The translations under genes and the position numbers were made by a program. A model generated the notes under the pieces. The model was given only the letters and a program-made list of their open reading frames with translations, did not search any database and was not told where the DNA came from. Below are positions 58,640 through 64,000 of a stretch of 64,000 nt of DNA, piece after piece. The number at the start of each line of letters is the position of its first letter. The first letter of the stretch is position 1. This DNA is from Streptomyces tirandamycinicus. Lineage in GTDB: Bacteria; Actinomycetota; Actinomycetes; Streptomycetales; Streptomycetaceae. Where the stretch lies: assembly GCF_003097515.1 (NCBI RefSeq), contig NZ_CP029188.1, positions 2,978,501 to 3,042,500 of the forward strand, given 5' to 3'.

Positions 58640-59515
58640 GTGCGTCACCCCCGCGTAGGCGTCGCGATCTTGACAATGGGCACGCGGCCCGCCGAGCTGG
58701 CTGCCCTCCTTGAGTCGGTCGCCGGGCAGAACACGCCTGCTACGCGGGTGGTGGTCGTGGGTAACGGCTCGCCGCTGCCGCCTCTGCCGGAGTGGGTGAC
58801 CCGTGTCGAACTGCCGGAGAACCTGGGGGTGGCCGGCGGCAGGAACGCTGCGCTGGCCCGGCTTCGGGAATTCGGGGATGTCGATGTCGTGGTGGACCTG
58901 GACGATGACGGCCTGCTGATCAGCCCGGAGGTGTTCACCCGGCTCGCTGAGCTGTACGCGGCGGACCAGCAGCTTGGCGTGGTCGGTTTCCGCATCGCCG
59001 ACGAATACGGCCGCACCCAGCGCCGCCACGTCCCGCGTCTGCGGGCGGCGGAACCGATGCGCGGCGGGCTGGTGACGACGTTCCTCGGCGGCGGGCACGG
59101 ACTCTCGATGCGGATGCTGGACCAGATCGGCGACTGGCCCGAGCCGTTCTTCTACGCGCACGAGGAGACCGACCTGGCCTGGCGGGCTCTGGACGCGGGT
59201 TGGAAGGTGCTCTACGCGCCTGAGCTGGTGCTGCAGCATCCCTGGACATCGCCGACCCGGCACGCGGTCTTCTACCGGATGGTCGCCCGCAACCGGGTCT
59301 GGCTGGCCAAGCGGCACCTTCCCGCCCTCCTCATCCCCGTCTACCTGAGCGTCTGGATGGTGATGACCATGGCCCGCACCCGATCTGGGACGGGGCTGAG
59401 GGCTTGGTTCGCCGGCTTTGCCGAGGGCCTGCGCACCCCGTGCCCTCCCCGCCGGCCGATGCGCTGGTCCACGGTGTGGCGGATGACCCGCCTGGGCCGC
59501 CCGCCGGTCATCTGA
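58640..59515 (+). CDS. Family 2 glycosyltransferase
   Basis: 291 aa from a GTG at 58640. GT-A fold: VGVAILTMGTRPAELAALLESVAGQ, ELPENLGVAGGRNAALA, the metal-binding DLDDDGLL (DxD type), and HEETDLAWRALDAGWKVLYAPE with the catalytic base region. It resembles rhamnosyl- or glycosyltransferases of surface polysaccharide and antibiotic clusters. A C-terminal basic stretch may be membrane-associated. It ends one base before the convergent epimerase gene. Confidence 0.92.
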   Translation: MRHPRVGVAILTMGTRPAELAALLESVAGQNTPATRVVVVGNGSPLPPLPEWVTRVELPENLGVAGGRNAALARLREFGDVDVVVDLDDDGLLISPEVFTRLAELYAADQQLGVVGFRIADEYGRTQRRHVPRLRAAEPMRGGLVTTFLGGGHGLSMRMLDQIGDWPEPFFYAHEETDLAWRALDAGWKVLYAPELVLQHPWTSPTRHAVFYRMVARNRVWLAKRHLPALLIPVYLSVWMVMTMARTRSGTGLRAWFAGFAEGLRTPCPPRRPMRWSTVWRMTRLGRPPVI

Positions 59516-60619
59516 TCAGGCAGTCGCGGCCCCGGACTCGGCTCGCAGCCACGCGGGGATCGCCCCGGGCCACTTGTCCAGCCAGCCCGCGTATCGGGCC
59601 ACCCCTTCCTTGACGGTGATCGTCGGCCGCCATCCGAGCACCGCTTCCATGCGGTGGGTGGCCGCGTAGCCTCCGAGCGGGTCACCGGGCGGCATCGGCG
59701 TCTCCACGAAGCGTGTGCCCGGGTACTGCGCGGCGACCAGCTCGGCCACGGTGCGAATGCTGGTGGGGGTGCCGGTGCCGATGTTGATCGTCTCGTTGTG
59801 GGCCCGCGGGGCGGCAAGGGCCCGGACGGTGGCGGCGGCGATGTCGTCGACGTGGACCAGGTCCCGGATCTGGTGGCCGCCGCCGTTGAGATGCAGGGGC
59901 AGACCCAGGGCGGCGCGGGTGGCGAACCAGGCCACGACCCATGAGTGGCTGTTCTCCTTGATGACCTGTGGCTCTCCGTAGACGGAGAAGTACCGCACGA
60001 TCGTGTACGAGGTGCCCACGGCACCCAGTGTGAGTGCGGTCTGCGTCTCGCCCCACGCCTTGGTGTTGGCGTAGACCGACATCGGTCGCAGCGGTGTGTG
60101 CTCGTGGAACTGCGGCGGGACCCGCCCGTAGACGGCTTCCAGCAGCTTGCGCACGGTCCGGTACTCCTCGCACGGGCGTGCCCGGTCCTTCGGGTTGCCG
60201 TTGCCGTAGACGCTGGCCGAGGAGACGAAGACGAGCCGGCGGGTCCGCTCGCAGGCGGCCACCGCGTCGAGCAGCACCTGAGTGCCGGTGATGTTGGTGT
60301 GGATCGGCGCCATGGGCTTTCGGGTACAGGCGGCGACATCAGCGAGCGCTGCGGCGTGGATCACGTGGTCGGACTCGATCACCGCCTCCCTGACCACGTC
60401 CGGGTTCTGGATGTCGCCGACGATGACATCCGGGTCGGTGGGATCGATCCCGAACAGATCGCGATATGTGACCTGGGGGTAGGCATCCAGCGTGCACAGC
60501 ACGAGCGGCCGGGCTCCCGCCTGGCGCAGGAAGGCTGCGATACGGCTGCCGATCAGCCCGGCCCCGCCGGTGACCAGCACGGTCCGGCCGGCGAGCTCCT
60601 TGAACTGGGTGTCGTGCAC
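59516..60619 (-). CDS. NAD-dependent epimerase/dehydratase (extended SDR)
   Basis: 367 aa from a GTG at 60619 with GGAGG 4 bases upstream. Rossmann start TVLVTGGAGLIGSRIAAFLRQAG, VVFVSS-type region RLVFVSSASVYGNG, catalytic YANTK (Tyr and Lys), and RDLVHVDDIAAATV. These are features of UDP-sugar 4-epimerases and related dehydratases. It probably makes a nucleotide sugar for the neighbouring GT2. A small gene at 60652 precedes it by 32 bp and is likely co-transcribed. Confidence 0.92.
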   Translation of the reverse strand: MHDTQFKELAGRTVLVTGGAGLIGSRIAAFLRQAGARPLVLCTLDAYPQVTYRDLFGIDPTDPDVIVGDIQNPDVVREAVIESDHVIHAAALADVAACTRKPMAPIHTNITGTQVLLDAVAACERTRRLVFVSSASVYGNGNPKDRARPCEEYRTVRKLLEAVYGRVPPQFHEHTPLRPMSVYANTKAWGETQTALTLGAVGTSYTIVRYFSVYGEPQVIKENSHSWVVAWFATRAALGLPLHLNGGGHQIRDLVHVDDIAAATVRALAAPRAHNETINIGTGTPTSIRTVAELVAAQYPGTRFVETPMPPGDPLGGYAATHRMEAVLGWRPTITVKEGVARYAGWLDKWPGAIPAWLRAESGAATA

Positions 60620-60651
60620 GGAACCTCCATGTCGTGGTGAGCGGTGCGGTG

Positions 60652-60894
60652 TCACCGGCCCTCCCGCCGGGCCTGCTCACGCTTGGCGATGAGCTGCTCG
60701 AACTGGATCGCGTACAGCTCCACCTGGTCCGGGGTCAGGACGAGCACCGACGTGATGGTGTGACCGTCGGTGTGGTGGATCTCGATGTCCAGGGCGGCCT
60801 GACGGGCGCGGCGGTCGTAGGTCGCGTCCCGCTTCAGCGGCGTCGCGTGGGTGGCCCGTGCCCACACACCCTCGGCAGCCCGGGTCTCCTTCAT
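60652..60894 (-). CDS. Small hypothetical protein
   Basis: 80 aa, MKETRAAEGVWARATHATPLKRDATYDRRARQAALD and then LDIEIHHTDGHTITSVLVLTPDQVELYAIQFEQLIAKREQARREGR: a beta stretch followed by a long basic helix. I do not recognise it. It is 32 bp upstream of the epimerase gene and divergent from the XRE regulator, which may control the cassette through the 196-bp region between. Confidence 0.7.
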   Translation of the reverse strand: MKETRAAEGVWARATHATPLKRDATYDRRARQAALDIEIHHTDGHTITSVLVLTPDQVELYAIQFEQLIAKREQARREGR

Positions 60895-61090
60895 CTCGCT
60901 CTCCCCTCACGGTTTCGCTGCGGCTCGCTCTGATGCGCGCCGTCGTGGTCACGAGGACACCGCACCCTGACCGGCTGCGGGAGGGGCGGCATCCCGGCAC
61001 GCACACGGTTTGCACACGGCGTAAACGGCTTGCAACTTCTCGTGCTGCAACGTGGTTTGGCAGGACAATGAGTCCGGCAGGAGGTGAGTC
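60895..61090. promoter_or_regulatory. Divergent region of the sugar cassette regulator
   Basis: AT-richer than its surroundings. TTGCACACGG (61010) is followed by TTGCAAC (61031) and CTGCAACG (61045), a set of similar spaced sequences that could bind a dimeric or tetrameric regulator. AGGAGG lies 6 bp before the GTG at 61091. Confidence 0.4.
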
Positions 61091-62461
61091 GTGGACAACG
61101 CCCATCCGCTCTGGCGTTCTGCGGCTATGCGTGACGCGCTCGCCCGCCGCGATGCCGGCGCGATCGTCCGGTTAGCCCGCCGCGCAGCCGACGTCACGCT
61201 CGCCGAACTGGGGGAGCAGGTCGGCTATACCGCCGCCTCACTCTCCCGGATGGAACGCGGCAAGCAGCCCATGCGCGACGTGATGCTGCTCCAGAACCTG
61301 GCCGCCTGCCTCGATATCCCTCCGCACTTGCTCGGCCTCGCACCGCAGCGGCAGCGACCCGCCTCGGACCGGACCGGCGCCACTAGGGTGGGTGGGCACA
61401 CCCTGTTCGGCGAAGAGGGAGACGACGCGGTGCAACGCCGAAAGCTCCTGGCAGGGCTGGCCGGAGCCACGACGAGCGCGGTCCTCGGACCGTCAGCCGC
61501 CGCCCACGCCCCTGCACGGCCGAGCCTGTCCGGCCTGGAAGACCTTCTACTCCACCGGCAGCACGTCCCGGTCCTCACCCCTGCCCCCACGCCGTCAGCC
61601 GTCACCGCAGCGGTGAATGCCTCACGAGCCGACTTCAGCGCCTGCCGCTATGACACACTCGCCCGCGCACTCCCGGCCCGCATCGCCCTCACCCAGGCCC
61701 TCGGCGCCCACGGGTACTCGGAGCAGGCGGCGACCGCTGTCGCAGAGCTCTACACCACCGCAACCCGGCTCTGCATCAAGCTCGGCGAAGACGGCTTGGC
61801 CGTCGTCACCGCCGACCGCGCCCTCACCGCGGCGCTCGGTGGCGCAGACGCCCTCACCGTCGCCGAAGCCCACCGCATGGTCTCCTCCGCCTGGCGCCGG
61901 CAGGGACACCACGCACGCGCCACCGACGTCGCCGTCACCGCCGCCCAGCAACTGACCGCCGACCGCACCAGTGACGTCACCGAACGGCTCTCCGTCCAGG
62001 GCAACCTGTACGCCACCGCCGCCTACACCGCGGCGAAGCAAGGCGACCGGCACACCGCGTACGCCCTCATCGCCGAGGCCGAAGCCACCGCTGGGCAACT
62101 CGGCCACGACGCACTGCTACGCGGCACCGTCTTCGGCCCCAGCCAAGTTCTCCTCCACCAGGTTTCGATCAGCCACCTGCTCGGCGACGCGGGCCAAGCC
62201 ATCGAGCACGCACGCCGCATCGATGCCGCCGCCCTGCCCACCACCGAGCGCCAAGCCCGCTACTGGATCGACGTCGCCCGCGCCTTCGACCAATGGGGCA
62301 AACCGGACCGCTGCTACCGGGCACTACTGGCCGCCGAGCACGCGGCGCCACAAGAGGTCCGCCGCGGCTCGGTCCAGACCATGGCCGCCAACCTGATGCG
62401 CCATGACCGTACCCTCCCCGGCGTACGGGCGTTCGCTGACCGAGTCGGTGCCCTCGCCTAG
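61091..62461 (+). CDS. XRE family regulator with TPR-like domain
   Basis: 456 aa from a GTG at 61091. HTH at residues about 20-70 (GAIVRLARRAADVTLAELGEQVGYTAASLSRMERGKQPM), a twin-Arg-like RRKLLAGLAGATTSAVLG internal helix as often seen in this family, then TPR-like helical repeats to the end. Family knowledge: regulators of this form sit in many Streptomyces biosynthetic and accessory clusters. Likely controls the divergent small gene and epimerase operon. Confidence 0.9.
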   Translation: MDNAHPLWRSAAMRDALARRDAGAIVRLARRAADVTLAELGEQVGYTAASLSRMERGKQPMRDVMLLQNLAACLDIPPHLLGLAPQRQRPASDRTGATRVGGHTLFGEEGDDAVQRRKLLAGLAGATTSAVLGPSAAAHAPARPSLSGLEDLLLHRQHVPVLTPAPTPSAVTAAVNASRADFSACRYDTLARALPARIALTQALGAHGYSEQAATAVAELYTTATRLCIKLGEDGLAVVTADRALTAALGGADALTVAEAHRMVSSAWRRQGHHARATDVAVTAAQQLTADRTSDVTERLSVQGNLYATAAYTAAKQGDRHTAYALIAEAEATAGQLGHDALLRGTVFGPSQVLLHQVSISHLLGDAGQAIEHARRIDAAALPTTERQARYWIDVARAFDQWGKPDRCYRALLAAEHAAPQEVRRGSVQTMAANLMRHDRTLPGVRAFADRVGALA

Positions 62462-62578
62462 CCGGTCTCCGCGACGATCGGAGCTCGTCGTCCCTCAGGA
62501 AGAGGCTCAGGCACGACGGGGGAAGATGCCCTTCCCCCAGCACGACCTGCTGCCTCTTGCCTGAGCGTCGGCTTCCGC

Positions 62579-62612
62579 CCCTGGATGCCAGTCGCGCGAC
62601 CGGCATCCAGGG
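62579..62612 (+). terminator. Hairpin terminator between the XRE gene and dmdR1
   Basis: An 11-bp perfect stem (CCCTGGATGCC with its complement at 62602-62612) and a 12-base loop, in the 196-bp gap between convergent genes. Confidence 0.7.
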
Positions 62613-62657
62613 CAAGCGCACCCGCCCCCGCACGCCGCAGACGGATGGAGCGACGAC

Positions 62658-63350
62658 TCAGCGCTTCGCCACGAAGACATGGGAGGCGACGCCCGCCTCC
62701 AGCTCCGCGGCCTCACCGCCGCTGCCCACCAGCACTCCGCCGGCCGACTCGGTCACGCTCACCACCGAGCCGGGCTGCACACCGGCGCGCCGCAGGGTGT
62801 ACATCAGCTGGGCGTCCGTCTGGATCGGCTCCCCGATCCGGCGGACGACCACCGTCTTGCCCTCGGTGCCGGCGTCGAGATCGGCCAGGCTGACCATGCC
62901 GTCGTCGAGGAACGCCTCGGCCTCCGCCTTCTCGCCCAGCTCCTCCAGGCCCGGGATCGGGTTGCCGTAGGGCGACTCGGTCGGGTGCCGCAGCAGCTCG
63001 AGCACGCGCCGCTCCACCGCCTCGCTCATCACGTGCTCCCAGCGGCACGCCTCGGCGTGGACCTGCTCCCACTCCAGGCCGATCACGTCGACCAGCAGGC
63101 ACTCGGCGAGCCGGTGCTTGCGCATCACCCGGGTGGCGAGGCGGCGGCCCTCCTCGGTCAGCTCCAGGTGACGGTCGCCCGCGACCCTCACGAGCCCGTC
63201 GCGCTCCATCCGCGCGACGGTCTGGCTGACCGTGGGCCCGCTCTGGTCGAGCCGCTCCGCGATGCGGGCGCGCATCGGGACCACGCCTTCTTCCTCCAGC
63301 TCGAGGATGGTGCGGAGATACATCTCCGTGGTGTCGATCAGTCCGGACAT
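62658..63350 (-). CDS. dmdR1: DtxR family iron-dependent regulator
   Basis: 230 aa, the length of S. coelicolor DmdR1. HTH (MRARIAERLDQSGPTVSQTVARMERDGLVRV), metal-binding and dimer domain (RVMRKHRLAECLLVDVIGLEWEQVHAEACRWEHVMSE, with the Met/Cys/Glu/His ligands of sites 1 and 2), and a C-terminal SH3-like domain (GSVVSVTESAGGVLVGSGGEAAEL). It is the iron-loaded repressor of siderophore and iron-uptake genes. Position next to a SIS-domain gene matches S. coelicolor SCO4394-SCO4393. An ORF lies antisense across its whole length. Confidence 0.95.
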   Translation of the reverse strand: MSGLIDTTEMYLRTILELEEEGVVPMRARIAERLDQSGPTVSQTVARMERDGLVRVAGDRHLELTEEGRRLATRVMRKHRLAECLLVDVIGLEWEQVHAEACRWEHVMSEAVERRVLELLRHPTESPYGNPIPGLEELGEKAEAEAFLDDGMVSLADLDAGTEGKTVVVRRIGEPIQTDAQLMYTLRRAGVQPGSVVSVTESAGGVLVGSGGEAAELEAGVASHVFVAKR

Positions 63351-63443
63351 ACGTGCCCCTCGAAGAAGTCGTGCCGTGGCCCTGCCTCAATTCTGACGCA
63401 TGCCGCCGACAACCGGGCCGACACTGCGTGGAACCCGTATTGA
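62679..63443 (+). CDS. Possible antisense gene overlapping dmdR1 (adm-like)
   Basis: 254 codons open across dmdR1 on the opposite strand, Leu/Arg/Asp/His-rich, without domain motifs. In S. coelicolor an antiparallel gene, adm, overlapping dmdR1 has been reported to encode a protein affecting siderophore and antibiotic production; I recall this and cannot check it here. High-GC genes commonly cast such antisense frames, so by sequence alone it would be discounted. Listed because of that report. Confidence 0.3.
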   Translation: MGGDARLQLRGLTAAAHQHSAGRLGHAHHRAGLHTGAPQGVHQLGVRLDRLPDPADDHRLALGAGVEIGQADHAVVEERLGLRLLAQLLQARDRVAVGRLGRVPQQLEHAPLHRLAHHVLPAARLGVDLLPLQADHVDQQALGEPVLAHHPGGEAAALLGQLQVTVARDPHEPVALHPRDGLADRGPALVEPLRDAGAHRDHAFFLQLEDGAEIHLRGVDQSGHTCPSKKSCRGPASILTHAADNRADTAWNPY

Positions 63444-63464
63444 CAGGGGAATGGTCCAGACCGC
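63440..63464. promoter_or_regulatory. TTGACA box and DasR-like (dre) site between dmdR1 and the SIS gene
   Basis: TTGACA at 63440-63445 is a good -35. ATGGTCCAGACCGC at 63451-63464 matches the core of the known dre consensus (TGGTCTAGACCA) at 10 of 12 core positions. DasR is the GlcNAc-responsive repressor of Streptomyces, and a dre site near dmdR1 has been described in S. coelicolor. Confidence 0.65.
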
Positions 63465-63500
63465 AACGTGATCCGCGACACGACGGGAAGGGGCGCCGCG

Positions 63501-64000
63501 ATGGGCGGGAACACACTGGCGGGTCGGTTCCTCGACGCCGCGATCGGCCTGCTGGAGCGCGTGCGCGACGAGGAGGCGGCGAACATCGCCGCCGCCGGCG
63601 CGGCCATCGCGGACACGGTCGCCGCCGGTGGCCGGATCTTCGCCTTCGGCGCGGGCCACTCCTCGCTCGCCGCCCAGGACGTGGTCTACCGGGCGGGCGG
63701 CCTGGCCGTGATGAACCTGCTCGCCGTCCCCGGCGCCGTCGGTGTCGACGTGATGCCCGCGACCCTCGGCTCCGCGCTGGAGCGCGTCGACGGCCTCGCC
63801 GCCGCGGTACTCGACTCCAGCCCCGCCCGCGCCGGCGACGTACTGATCGTCGTCTCCCTGTCCGGCCGCAACGCCCTGCCCGTCGAGATGGCCCTGAACG
63901 CGCGGGCACTGGGCCTGAAGGTGATCGGTGTGACGTCCGTGGCGTACGCGACCGGCACGAAGTCCCGACACGCCACGGGCACGTACCTCAGGGACCACTG
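63501..64000 (+). CDS. SIS-domain phosphosugar isomerase, N-terminal part, runs off the window
   Basis: 166 codons from the ATG at 63501 (GGAAGGGG 7 bases upstream) to the window edge. SIS domain: NIAAAGAAIADTVAAGGRIFAFGAGHSSLAAQDVVYRAGG, then RAGDVLIVVSLSGRNALPVEMALNARALGLKVIGVTS. The order and neighbour match the S. coelicolor gene beside dmdR1. A dre-like site 37 bp upstream suggests control by DasR and a role in amino-sugar metabolism (inference). Confidence 0.92.
   Translation, partial: MGGNTLAGRFLDAAIGLLERVRDEEAANIAAAGAAIADTVAAGGRIFAFGAGHSSLAAQDVVYRAGGLAVMNLLAVPGAVGVDVMPATLGSALERVDGLAAAVLDSSPARAGDVLIVVSLSGRNALPVEMALNARALGLKVIGVTSVAYATGTKSRHATGTYLRDH

Overview
The window is a high-GC chromosomal segment of a Streptomyces. 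The signs are very GC-rich third codon positions, a DmdR1-type iron regulator next to a SIS-domain sugar isomerase, a Streptomyces subtilisin inhibitor, XRE/DUF397 and HATPase anti-sigma-type regulators, an ECF sigma/anti-sigma pair, and many GTGA stop/start overlaps. About 60 protein genes are supported. I see no rRNA, tRNA, CRISPR array or transposase.

Layout. 1-512: the N-terminal part of a VOC protein and a regulatory gap with DnaA-box-like 9-mers. 513-4734: a TetR regulator, an acyl-CoA dehydrogenase (ACAD) plus deazaflavin-type reductase operon, and a divergent Ltp2-like thiolase homologue. 4982-9522: two PNPOx-fold proteins, a secreted ETX/MTX2 (aerolysin-like) protein and a secreted tripeptidase-type hydrolase. 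9739-11308: an XRE/DUF397 pair. 11367-13639: DUF35 OB-fold and DoxX genes, divergent from a flavin monooxygenase. 13803-21010: HATPase, TetR, accessory TatB and TatA paralogues, an LCP ligase, and an ArsR/P-type ATPase operon. 21365-24558: an NDP-forming acyl-CoA synthetase and an enoyl-CoA hydratase. 24721-29713: LysE, TrpF, a flavin reductase, MFS and a GlxA-type regulator. 29883-40446: SDR-ACAD-ADH, a cyclase, HATPase, amidohydrolase-ACAD-ACAD and an acyl-CoA synthetase. 40621-45848: molbindin, anti-sigma and a frameshifted ECF sigma gene, STAS, EF-hand, and a branched-chain-type binding protein. 46036-56899: PurU, a proline-rich membrane protein, XRE-TPR and prim-pol genes, an ABC exporter, a subtilisin inhibitor and a hydrolase. 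57504-62461: a small sugar cassette (acyltransferase, GT2, epimerase) with its own XRE regulator, beside a broken gene. 62658-64000: dmdR1 and the SIS isomerase.

The main discovery is a scattered regulon. A 15-bp palindrome, consensus CTGACGNNNCGTCAG, occurs nine times. Each copy lies 4-35 bp upstream of a start codon, at eight promoters controlling about 15-17 genes between 1.5 and 40.5 kb. The genes are all acyl-CoA-type catabolic functions: two alpha-like and two beta-like ACAD subunits, SDR, ADH, ECH, two acyl-CoA-forming enzymes, an Ltp2-like thiolase homologue without the nucleophilic Cys, a DUF35 partner, DoxX, FMO, flavin reductase, amidohydrolase and cyclase. This resembles the side-chain part of actinobacterial steroid catabolism, but no sterol-ring genes are present, so the substrate is unknown. 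The TetR gene at 513-1160 is the leading candidate regulator, by position only.

Other notable points are a two-base slip in a CA dinucleotide run that breaks the ECF sigma gene, and in-frame minisatellite expansions inside conserved enzymes. Two Tat paralogues share one upstream element at nearly the same spacing. A duplicated start region forms a 12-codon minicistron between two ACAD genes. A long ORF lies antisense to dmdR1, with a DasR-like site beside it.
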